This document shows positions 36,085 to 46,500 of a stretch of 64,000 bases of DNA, piece after piece. The notes beneath the pieces are model-generated. The model searched no databases, was not told where the DNA came from, and saw only the letters and a list, made by a program, of their open reading frames with translations. Source of the stretch: Saccharina japonica. Taxonomy: Eukaryota; Sar; Phaeophyceae; Laminariales; Laminariaceae. Position 1 is the stretch's first letter, and every line of letters starts with the position of its first letter. The stretch is taken from NCBI GenBank assembly GCA_008828725.1, contig MEHQ01001308.1, forward strand, positions 266,295-330,294, read 5' to 3'. The translations under genes were made by a program, and so were the position numbers.

Positions 36085-36825
36085 TCCTGATGTAGATGAT
36101 GTTGCCGGGTGGGAGCCGTATTCTCTGCATGATCTAGCACATGTTTTCTGGATTGGATCTTGTACTATACAGATCCTACAGAAACTCTCATAGCGGCAGG
36201 TTAGGGTCTGTTGGTAGATGATCTATATGTAGATGGTCTGTCCAGCGTGTGCATTAATATCTGATGGTAGCATTTTTGCCAGCGACTTGTTTTCCCGTTC
36301 CGTCCTTTGACCATCATCCCACACACCACACACGTCGATGAAATAAGGCCTGATTCGCCTCGCTCCGTCTGTGCGTTCTGTCCAGTCCTCAGATAGGTGG
36401 TGTGATGGGCCGGGCCGGCATGGGTTCACAGATACCTGGTAGCGCACAATGGATAGGTCATTGATTTCCACTTGATGATCTAGATATTTCTGGGCAGATT
36501 TATACCTGATCTGTATGATCTACATGATCTGTACGATCTGTACGATCTAGCTCATGTTGCCGGGTGGGACCCGTATGTTCTTCATGATCTAGGATATGTT
36601 TGCTGGGGTTGGATCTGTTACTATACAGATCCTGCATAAACTATCATAACGGCAGGTTAGGACCTAGATTATCTATAGATCATGATCTATCCGTAGATGA
36701 CCTAGATCATGATCTATCTGTAGATGACCTAGATCATGATCTATCTGTAGGTTAACTAGATCATGATATATCTGTAGATGACCTAGATCATGATCTATCT
36801 GTAGATTATCTGTCCGCCGAGTGGA
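36085..36825. repeat. GATC-rich element with 28-bp minisatellite
   Basis: A core of about 130 bp (atgttgccgggtgggagccg, then ggatc-ttgtactatacagatcct and cggcaggttag) occurs twice, near 36,100 and 36,550. It is followed by four to five units of about 28 bp with tagatcatgatctatctgta at about 36,672-36,810. Reverse copies lie at 38,645-38,900 and a related one at 62,700-63,140. The right end falls about 100 bp before the first visible exon of the translocator gene. Confidence 0.8.
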
Positions 36826-36923
36826 AGATTAGTCAGCGCTGACTGTTGATTGAGTAGGTTGTCTTGCGCCTTCTAACCAACGCGTTCGTTTGTTTTTTTC
36901 TCGGCGCCTCCGTGACCGGCCAG

Positions 36924-37106
36924 ATATGCACCCTGTTCATGCTGTCGTTCAGCTGCTCTGTGGGGTTCAACGTGAACAACAAGCGGGCCTCTCTGCTGGT
37001 GCCGCTGCCGTGGACGTACGCCGCGCTGAACCTGTTGATCGGGGCTGCTGTATCGCTCGCGGCGTGGTTCGTGAAAGCCGCACCGTGGCCCAGAATAAGC
37101 CGACAG
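36924..37106 (+). CDS. translocator exon A
   Basis: 61 codons, phase 0 at both ends. The acceptor is ccggccag; a ttctaac branch-type site at about 36,871 is followed by a T-rich tract with no AG before the acceptor, so the in-frame ATG at 36,864 is in the intron and is not the start. The donor is cgacag|gtgcga. Confidence 0.8.
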
Positions 37107-40100
37107 GTGCGAGGGGAGGGAGGGAGGGAGGAGGGAGGGAGGGGAAGAGAGAGACCCCCCCCCCCCCCCCCCGCTCCGCCAACCCAACTCACCGTCGGCC
37201 CTCGTTTTCGCGTCTGCTTTGTCGCCGAGAAGGACATTGCGGTGCTGGTTCCCATGGGCCTCCTGCACGCCGTCTCTCACCTTACCGTCGTTCTCGGGCT
37301 CGGTGCGGGGGCAGTGTCTTTCTTGCAAACGGTCAAGGCTTCCGAGGCATGCTTTACTGCATTGCTGTCATTCCTGTTTCTGGGACAGGTGAGGCCAAGG
37401 AGCTGTCTTGGTACGAGCGTAGAACTCTGACAACTTTGGGAAGGGGGGGGGGGGAGCGTGTACTCGATATTCGTGCATGGCCGTAGCGTATGACCATAGA
37501 CGGGGGTGGGTGGTACTTGGATGCACGTTTTTTTTTTGTCGTTGTTGGCAGTTGCCGAGCTGCCTGCACCTGGTCATTTATACTTCTGATGCTCGCTCCC
37601 CCCGAGTTCGCTGCGGTTTGCGAGGTTCCAGCGCGTTATCCTGCTCAAATTCCGTGTAGGTCAAATTTACTGACAGGGTACCAATAATATGAAAAGCCGG
37701 CGATCCTATCGTCGCCATCTGGTATCATAGTCTATTGCTGTGTTTGTGCTGTACGTTAAATGGGCCCATAGGCAATTTTTTGGGCCACGTATGAGTGCGA
37801 GCTGGTCACTGAGACGGTGCCTGCTGCCTTCTTGTGCTGTTCGAGTGCAAGGGTGGGCGGCGCAGGTGCCAGTCCGCGGCGATGCGGTGATGCGGCGGGA
37901 CCTCGACCAGAAATACCGAAATAATGAAACTACCAGTACGACAACACGCGCCGGCAACGTTTGCGCTTGCAGCCGGTTGATGCGGCTCACAGCCAAAGCG
38001 TTCCGCGCTTTGTGATGCCGTGCTCTCATACCTTGACTAGGGAGGTTCATATGTCGATACCAACGTATGGATGACCATTGACGGGTGTAACTGACACACT
38101 TCGCCGGGAAACGCGGACTTGTTACCAAGGCTGCAAAGTGCCGACGGCTTACTGCCCCTCACTTCACCCCACCTCACCCCACCCCACCCCCAACCCAACC
38201 CAACCCAACCCAACCCAACCCAACCCAACTCAACTCAACCCCACCCAACTCAACCTCACCCTACCCCCGCTCTGCATTGCCCTCCTTCATCTTTTTCAGA
38301 CGCTGCCTTTACCCGTGTACCTGACGCTTTTACCCGTGGTGGTCGGCGTTGGCATCACCAGCTGCAATCAGATCAAATTCAGGTGCGGGGCGGACGGCGT
38401 GTGACCGAGGTAGTTTCTGTGCTTGCGTCTGCCGCGCCGCTGCGAGGAAAAAAAAAGTCGACACCCACAGTTTTTTTTTCTCTTTTTTTCTCTCACTTTT
38501 CTGTAGAATATAGCCTGCCCTTTACGGCGGGTGCCTTACCCTTAAATCCCTTCGGTAGTTCACTCACATAGTGGGGGAATGATATGATTGGAATTAGAAG
38601 GTTGGGGGTCATTTGGCAGTAGTGAAAGGGCTCATAGGGCGGATAGATATATCACGATCTAGATCATCTACAGATAGATCATCTATAGATAGATCATCCA
38701 CATATTAGATCATGATCTAGATCATCTAGGTCCTTGCCTGCCGCTAAATGAGATGTTTTGTAGGATCTGTGTACAAACAGATCCAACCCAACCGAAAATC
38801 TGCCTTAGATCATGCAGATTGTTATTTATGGCTCCCACCCGGCAACATGAGCTAGATCATACAGATCATACAGATAAGTATATCTATCTGCCGCGAAAAA
38901 TCTAGGTCATATAGTGGGAATCGATGATCCGTTGATGATCTGCCCCGAAATATCGAGATCGGGAAGCGGGAATGATCTAGATGATCTGGTAGATGTGTTG
39001 AAATTATTAGAAATAAAGACAGCGCCACATTTTTTTCCACGATAGGATGGGAGTAGCAAAGTTTTGGCCAGAAATGTTTCCGACTGGCGGAGTTCCTGAA
39101 CTGAGGAACTATCCAATAAGGCACGTGCCTTGGAAGGCATAATCCTATTTTTGTTTGTACCAACATTTTTCAAACAATGCCTGTATGTACGATAGACCGA
39201 GGTCAAGGGTTCATTTTCCCCCCCTCAAAATCCGTTTTTGGGGGGAGATTATACACACGGCTTCTATACTACAATCAAGTAATAAAACACACCCTAAAAA
39301 ACAATCGGGGCTACTCGTAACCCCTACTCTTAGCTTAGCACACGCCAGACGTAGACTTCCTTCGGTACGTATAACTTTTAATATTATGCGTTGCCGTTAT
39401 TCTCTCGGTTGTTGTCCGAAAAGCGATGACCATGACACACCCTTGCGCTTTTGTTTTCTGGAATGCCAAGGTCAGCCTTACAGCCGGCCAGCAGAAAAAA
39501 AAAATACGAATGCAACACACGCAAACAGATCAGAAAGCACAACAACACTGGTTCACGTCCCTCCCCATCCGAGGAGGTGGACGATATTTTTTTTTCCCCT
39601 CTCCACTCCACCCCCTAACCTTGCCGCCGCCTCCGCGCATGCACCCTATGTACCCCCCCCCCGCCGCAGCTGGCTGGCCCTGCTCTCGGCCCTCGTGTCT
39701 AACCTCACCAACGCCCTGCGGAACGTCCTTATCGTGAGGAATATCGGCCCGGCCGCCGCGGGCAACCGGCGCAAAGCTTCGCCCTCTTCGGCCCTGGGTG
39801 CGGCCATCCGAAACCACCCGATCACCAGCGCATGGAACGGGGCTGCGGCTCTAGTCAACACGCGCGCGGGGTCCGCGAAAGTTTCTGAGAGCGGGCTCGC
39901 TAACCTGGCCCCCGGTGACACATACCGCCTCCTTACCGTTGTTGGGGCTGTCCTCCTGTTCCCCGCCGCTGCTTACTTCGAGCGAGGCTCCTGGCCGAGC
40001 TTGTGGCAAGGGGCGACGGATGCCACGGCCGCGCTTCTGGGACGAGGTGCGCCCGGTCTTGCGGAGTCGTCGGCTGCGGGTGAGGGGGTAGGGGGCGGGG

Positions 40101-40426
40101 TTTCTACTTTGGCGGAGGCGGCGGCGGCTGCGTCGAGGGGGGACTGGGCGGAAGCGTTCCAACGCGCGATCGTCTCCGGCGTGTGTTTCAACCTGTTCTA
40201 CGATTTGACGTTTAGGCTCTTGGGGCAGTTGCACCCGGTGACGCACGCGGTGGGGAATACCGTGAAGCGCATCGTTGTGATCGCGGCGGGGGCGTTTGCG
40301 TTTGGGGGGGACCTCGGAGGGACGAGGAGCGCCCTGGGGTCGGCGCTGGCGGTGGCCGGTGTCTTGGGGTACTCGGTAGCGAAGGCGCGGTGTAAGCCTA
40401 TCACGACAACTCGTAGGTCGGCCTAA
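36924..40426 (+). CDS. plastid triose-phosphate/phosphate translocator family protein (5' end missing)
   Basis: This is a membrane antiporter family that swaps phosphorylated sugars or phosphoenolpyruvate for phosphate across plastid envelopes. Four exons (36,924-37,106; 37,230-37,388; 38,300-38,382; 39,670-40,426) join in phase to 393 residues plus stop. Family signatures in order: N-NNK near residue 18; LPWTYAALNLLIGAAVSLAA; H74-x3-H78-x-T80; V96-K97; LPLPVYLTLLPVVVGVG; SNLTNALRNVL; and NTVKR at 338-342 near the end, where the Lys-Arg pair matches the phosphate-binding pair of the family. The transit peptide and perhaps the first few residues lie in upstream exon(s) I cannot find. Exon 4 has two Ala/Gly/Ser-rich stretches longer than usual in loops. 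I cannot tell triose-phosphate from phosphoenolpyruvate or other substrates; SNLTN resembles the PEP branch. Confidence 0.85.
37230..37388 (+). CDS. translocator exon B
   Basis: 53 codons, phase 0. The acceptor is gtcgccgag and the donor ctgggacag|gtgagg. The preceding intron holds a G/A-rich run and then about 18 C in a row, which could fold together. It encodes the membrane segment with the conserved His, Thr and Lys. Confidence 0.85.
38191..38230. repeat. AACCC array before exon C
   Basis: About eight caacc units in a row, then degenerate ones to about 38,260. The run ends 40-70 bp before the exon C acceptor. A longer array sits in the same position before VPS41 exon 6. Confidence 0.9.
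38300..38382 (+). CDS. translocator exon C
   Basis: 83 bases: 27 codons plus two bases of a split Ser codon. The acceptor is catctttttcag and the donor ttcag|gtgcgg. It encodes TLPLPVYLTLLPVVVGVGIT and the following loop. Confidence 0.85.
38645..38990. repeat. GATC-rich element, reversed, in translocator intron C-D
   Basis: It carries the reverse complement of the core at 36.1-36.7 kb (ggctcccacccggcaacatg, acagatcc, ctgccgctaa) with tagatcatgatctagatcat-type units on its left. With the upstream copy it forms an inverted pair around exons A-C. Confidence 0.75.
39670..40426 (+). CDS. translocator exon D (last)
   Basis: The acceptor is a C-rich tract ending cgccgcag. One base completes the split Ser codon, giving F-S-W-L as in family members. 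The exon runs without interruption to TAA at 40,424-40,426 and is much richer in G and C than its flanks. It includes the NTVKR signature and the last membrane segments. Confidence 0.85.
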
Positions 40427-43418
40427 AAGTGAGCAGAGGCGGGGGAGGGGGGACTTGATGGTTGATGACGAGCGCGGTCGGTTTTTGTGTCGCCATGTCT
40501 TTTTTTTAGGGGGGAGGGGGCTTTAGTTTGCTCGTTCGTAGATGTGTGTGCGTTTGTGTGTGTTTTTTTTTATCAATTTGTTTTGTGGTTATTTTCAGTC
40601 TTACGAAAGTTCTGGGCGCTAAAAAACTGCGCGTAGATTTGTGTGTTTGTGTATGTGTGTGTGTGTTTTTTTTTTAATATTTTGTTTCGTTTTGTTTTTT
40701 CGTTTCGTTCCATTGAATGAAAGGTCTGTTTTTGGTGTTTGCGGCTTTTGCATTGGTGAACCGCGATTGGCTTTCTAAATGTAGCCCTCTCGTAGTCCCC
40801 CCGATATATTATCTCCACCCGTACGTACGTAGAGAAAAACCTCTTTTTTGTTTTTTGCTGTTGGCGCTCTCTTGGTTTTGAGCCCCCCCCCCGTATTGAG
40901 GTAACCTTGCGTGGCCACCAGAGGAGAGCCGAAAAGTGACCCTAAGAGGTGCCTCCAATTTAATTATCTGTGCAGTGTAGTTCTCGCCATCATTCCTTCC
41001 AGTTTTTTTTTTTTGACGCACCGCGCTTGCACTTTCTAGTAACATTTCTGTGAGCATGTCTGCGGCGTCCATCTTCGGATGTGTGAGACGCGCAAAAAGC
41101 AAGATTTCGGAAGAAGATTGGCCCCCGGGGGGGGGGGGGAGGGGGCGGTACTCATTTTTTGCTTGCCTTAGTCATTTGAGGGGGGGGGGGGGGGGTTACA
41201 GTCGGCGGCGGTGGAAAGTGGTTGAGTGTGATGTTGTCTCCACGGGGATAGCTGCACGTCTATTATTACGGAGGCCCATACCATAGCAATCGTACCCCAC
41301 GATGGGCTAAAGGAACATGTACCCCCCTTTGTTTGCACGCCATATTTGATCCTTCTGGTTATTCTGTCCGTCCGTAAGAATAATGAAGGGGCTTATCAGC
41401 GCAATCATATTGGCTGTTTTTTTTGGGCTGAGTTGGACAGTTGGACAGCAGTAGACACGGTGTGTGTTTTGACGGGGACGTGACTGACTGGCTCCTCCCC
41501 CCCCCCCCCCCCCCCCCCCCCCGCATCTTTAGAGTATTATAGCAAGAGGTACGAGGGCTTTTGGGTTACTTTCGGTGCTTATGATACCCCTTTTTTTTGT
41601 TTGACGTTTACAACGCACCACCCCATATATTGTTAGCTCTGAAAAGTAGGTCGATTTATTTTGGTGCTGATGCGTTCGGTGTGATCTTTCGTTGGTTTAC
41701 TTTAGTCTTCGTGTACTCGTATGTATGTATGTACGTACGTGTGTCGATACTCTCTGTCGGCGCCCAGTTAGTTGCAGAGCCGTAAGCAAGCAGGTACGGT
41801 CCCTCTATACGTAGTGCCTGTCAAGTCGCTTGGCACAGATGGGAGTGACCAGTAGTGTGGCTGTGTGCGGAGTAGTGCCGGCTGCCCGCTATAGTGCCTG
41901 TTAAATCGTTTGGCGCAGATGAGATTAGCCAGTGTGGCTGCGTGTGGAGTATATAGTGCCGGTTGCCGCTATAGGACCGGTATTGTTGGCTGGCGCATAC
42001 CGGCACTATACAGGGACTACTACTACTGCTGCTGCACTGCGGTTTAGAAGGGACAGGCAGCCGTTGCACTAACAATAGAGCTTACAAGCCCGACCTTGGA
42101 TACTTGATCTGTCCGTCATCGACGGAGTTCCCCTCGTTGATCGATGCGGTGTGTTTCTTCTGCGGCTGGGAGGTGGAGGACGAGGCAAAGCTCCCAGCAA
42201 GATGCTTCGACGTGTTCGATTGTCGGCGTTCTGTTTTATTATCAAACAAAAAAACTTTAAAACATTGAACATAAGAGGTCCTGAAGAGGCAATAGTCAAC
42301 TAATTGCTGGGGCTTTCTTATAAGCAAAACGTTTTCATTGTCCGCGCGCCTGACCGTTCGACCTCCCGAACTCAGAAGCTGCGCTGCGCAGGCTTCTGTG
42401 GGCATCACCAGCCGGCATTTCGAGCACTTTTTCCTACAGCAAGTACGATACGGCACTGTTATCACAATGTGCGCCCTGTGAGCTAACACCTTGCTTTTTT
42501 AGTCGGCCCCCACGTGCTGTTCGAGTTGTGCCGTATCATACTGTTTTCTCCGCAAGCGAAGCGAAAACAGCCGCACGCGGAACCTGACGCTTCTAGAACC
42601 GCGATCAGGGTGGTGGTGAAGACATGATACGACAGCTGGGAATCAATGGTTAATCGTGTGACAGAGAACGCCGCGAGAGAGAGCGAGAGAGAGAGAAAGA
42701 GAGGCAACTTGTCGAAGGCGAAGAAAAAACATACACACGAAACCGACACGGTAGTTTGGACGATCACCTCCGTGTGGCGGGCGGGCGGGCGAAATAAAAG
42801 CTTAGGCGGGAATATTTTTTTTCACAGGAAGGTCAGGTGGATGAAGCCAGTCAACACGCACAAAAAGGGACCCCTCAGTTTTTTTTTAGCCCTCCAGCTG
42901 ATTTTATGAAAAAAAAAAAAAACTGCGTTCTGCAACATCAACAAAACAGATGGGAGCAAGCGCTTTGTGCGCTCCGTACGCTTTCACAATAAGAGACAAT
43001 AGTATCACCCCCAATGTTCATATGTTGTGCGTACGTAGCTCTGAACTCGCGCGGACAGTTTTCAGTTTTGTTTTAGCCCCGGCTTGCAATAAAAGGGACA
43101 AATTCCTTTCGCCCTTGTCCATCGCGAAAAAAACCAGCCTTGAGGCTTCTTCTGCTGTTTGCTGGCGAGAGGACCCAAGCTCTTCACTCAGCTCTCGCCC
43201 AAATCAGGCCAACGACCTGCACAAATTTTTTTCTGTGCCGGGCCCACCCCTTGGCCCACCTGCAATTTATTTAGGGCGCGAGGTCAATCGTTCACACGAA
43301 AAAGCCTCCTCACTATACCACAACCGTCTCCCGAAGAGAGACAAGAGAGAGAGAGAGAGAGAGAGAGGGTTTTCCTCTGAAAAATACAACAACACAAAAA
43401 ACTGGTCAAGGTCAGTCA
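40427..43418. other. intergenic region between two convergent genes
   Basis: This 3-kb stretch separates the stop codons of the translocator and CCDC43 genes. It has many T-runs and G or C runs (for example about 24 C at 41,498-41,522), GT-repeats near 40,640-40,670 and a GA-repeat near 43,340-43,368. Both 3' untranslated regions must lie here; I cannot place the ends. A diverged direct repeat with agtgtggctg-gtgtg and agtgcctgt-aa-tcg-ttggcgcagat lies at about 41,810-41,990. Confidence 0.6.
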
Positions 43419-43556
43419 TCACCCCCTGCCGGAGCGTCGTTCCCCCTTTTGCGTCTTGCGTGCGTTCTTAGCCAGCTCTTTTCTCATCTTGTCCGCCTCG
43501 AGCGCGATCTTGTTCTGCAGCGTCGTCGTCTGGTGGGTCTTCTTGATAGCGTCGCG
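43419..43556 (-). CDS. CCDC43: CCDC43 exon 6 (last)
   Basis: 45 codons and TGA. The acceptor gtcacag follows directly on about 17 C, which would serve as the pyrimidine tract. It encodes RDAIKKTHQTTTLQNKIALE and a basic end. Confidence 0.85.
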   Translation of the reverse strand, partial: RDAIKKTHQTTTLQNKIALEADKMRKELAKNARKTQKGERRSGRG

Positions 43557-46500
43557 CTGTGACGGGGGGGGGGGGGGGGATCCGATCGATGAAAACGTCA
43601 AACGTAAAGTAGTTGGGGGCGTCAAGTAAGTGGTGGGAGCACAACAACAGCGCGCCAACATTACCATTGAAAAAGAAAAAGAAAAAAAAGAGAGGCACGT
43701 TGAGTAGTAAATATGCGGAAAACATCACGGAGGAGGGTGAAACGGGAGGGAGGGGTTATCAATATACTGCGCATGCGCGTGGTGGTGTTTCAGTATCCTG
43801 GGTCCAACCGTAAGGACTAAACACAATAAGAGGCGGATAGTGCGACTGATACCTTTGTTCAAAAACACGATAGGCACGTTGGGTGACGAGAGACGAAGCG
43901 CAACGTATTGCGGTTGTACGGAAAATGCTGCCGAGGACGAAGGGAAGGTTGGGGGGGTTGGTGCACTATTTGTTTTGCTTGCCTTAGTCATTTGACCATT
44001 GACCGAGGGGGGGGGCGGGGGGAACTCATGTCATGCATGGCCGTAGTCGTATGGCCATAGACCCTCGCATCCCTACAATGCCGGGACGGAGAACGTGGGC
44101 TGTTCATCGACCAGGCAGACATTGCATGCACCAAGCGCGAAGCGCCGTGAGGTGTTCGGCGAGTCGCATGAAGTGGTGAGCTGCATCCTACTAAAAACCA
44201 CTTGTGAGACAGACTTTCTTGCATATGGATGACACCTTCGAAGTAATTGATTTGCTTCTAGATGTGGCCAATACCAGAGACATCAATGCGTATACTATGT
44301 AGCTGCCTCGTGGGTGCCTTACCATATACCAGGTACACACTAAACGCGATGCCTAGTACAACCAATCCCCTTGTGCGGAACTAAGGTTCTTCACCCCGCA
44401 CAAATGGTCTAACTCGACCGCCAGCCGTGGTGGTGGTGGTGGTGGTGGGGGAGGGCGTACTCATTTTCTGCTTGCCTTAGCCATTTGACCATTGACCACG
44501 CATCCCTTTCGAGACAGTGGTGGTGGTGGTGGGGGGGGTTATCAAGTATATTGTGCGTGCGCGCGGTGTATCAGTAGTTTGTCCGAACTCTTAATTTTAA
44601 GTGCGGTTTCTCCCAACTATAGTTTTAAGTAGGTTTCAGAATTTTCCAGGTCCCCAACTGTCCGGACTAAAAAACAAGGACGCGGGTACGAAAAGGTACG
44701 GGGCCTACATAGGAGACACTCGGTTTCGGTCGTTGATAAACACACGCAAGGTTTACTTCAGACCGCCAAGTCAAGGTCGCGCTCAAATGCCCCGGCTGTC
44801 GTCAGCGGAGCGATAAAACCGCGCCAATCCTGCGGCCGCACGAGTAAAACAAACGAGTAAAAAACAAAATGACTAAAAAGCGCGCGTGCAGAGAGAGAGA
44901 CGACGACGACGGCAACCGAGCAAAGAGTCGCCTCGCAGAGGAGGAGCTGCAGCATCACGCGACAGAGCAGGATATACACCGCCTTACATAAATCGTAGGG
45001 TCGGATTTTTTTCCGAATTTGTTTTTGCCGATTTTTTCCGGACAACTTCCGTACAGGTTGGCCAAGGCTTTGGGGTTGGGGTTAGGGATAGGGTTAGAGT
45101 TAGGTCTAATGACGTTTTCATCCAAAAAGCCTTTTCATAGTACTGGGACCACACGCCGTACAGTCTAATGACGTTTTCATCCAACACGTCTTTTCATAGT
45201 ACTGGAACCACACGCTGTACACACAAAAAATCGCTTTTTCCATACTGCTGTATCCTTTATGTTTATTTACATGCCTTGCATAGGCGGCTCGAAATATGTT
45301 ACGTACATATAATACCATTATCGTATACTGGTATATATACCACGCCTCAAGACCTTGCATGGGAACATAGAAAGAGGCACACGCGCCGCCTACCCTGTCG
45401 CGCGAGGTACTGCTGAAGCATGCAGTGCTGTGACGGTTCAGCCAAGAGCACGGCGCCCCCGGTGAAATGACAGGTGAATCTCGTCCCTGTTAGAGTCAAG
45501 GTCGTAGGTTCGAGCCCCCCGAGTGCATACTCGTGTATACTCGTAGGGACTTTTTCTTGCAAAAAAAAATAATGACTACATAGCGGAGAGCGCGAGAGCG
45601 TGAGTTAGCAAAATTCGATGAAAATCGGCGAGCATTGGGAATGCTTAACCCTCTGCGCGATAAAAAATCACGGCGCGAATCGTAGTAGGGAGGAGGGAGA
45701 AGAGCCTGCTTTGTGACCCCGGATCTGAGCTACGACTCGTATGGAGGGAGTATGGAGGGAGAGAGACAGAAGTGCGAAGATAATGAGTGGGAAAAAAAAA
45801 ATGTTGGCGTTTTTGGTTTACACACCCCACCCCACCTTGGCAGCGAGCTCTTGTCGGACGACTTCCTTGTTGAGATTCTTGCCGTAGGCGTCTCCGAGGG
45901 TGTCCTTCGCCTGGACGGACGAGAACAAAAAAAAACAACAACAACAACAACAACAACAAGACGAAAGATGAAATTTCATATATACGTAAAAAGTCGACAC
46001 AAAGTGATACGTGCGGAGAGAACACCTGTTAAGGGCCCGAATTAACGAGTATAAAATAAACGAAATTTGGAAAATAATAAAATTCAAATTCGCTTTTCAT
46101 TGGTCAACACACGCACCAGCACCAAATATTATGCCCCAAGATCCTAATCTTTGGTGGTGGTGCGTGTGTTGACCAATGAAAAGCGGATTTGTTTTTTGTT
46201 TTTTTTCAAATTGAATTTTTTTCTTCTTCGTTAAAACGGGCCCTAAGGGAGATAAAGCAGTCGGCGATTTTGTTTTTAAATAATACAGTGCAGAACACCT
46301 ATATATTCATAACAAGAAAACGAGCAAAAAGAAACGCAGGCTGAGATTTGCTTGAAAACACATTGAGAAAGAGTCATTGTCGTGAAGTTAGCGTAGAACG
46401 CACCCAATCTCAAAATAACAGACCCAGCCTGGCCTGGCCCAGGTTTCCTCTTTTTCTTATGGCAGTAGGTGTCTTGTGTTGTGGAGACCTGCCAACTCAT

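Noticed and set aside
36864-36923. In-frame ATG at 36,864 as start of the translocator
   Set aside because: A branch-type ttctaac, a T-rich tract free of AG and a CAG acceptor at 36,921-36,923 show that this part is intron; the reading before the acceptor does not resemble the family.
41498-41522. Poly-C run as a biological signal
   Set aside because: Many G or C runs occur in this window and their lengths may be affected by sequencing; nothing ties this one to a gene.
45480-45545. tRNA gene
   Set aside because: Only the T-arm-like part is present, with poor stem pairing and no acceptor ends.
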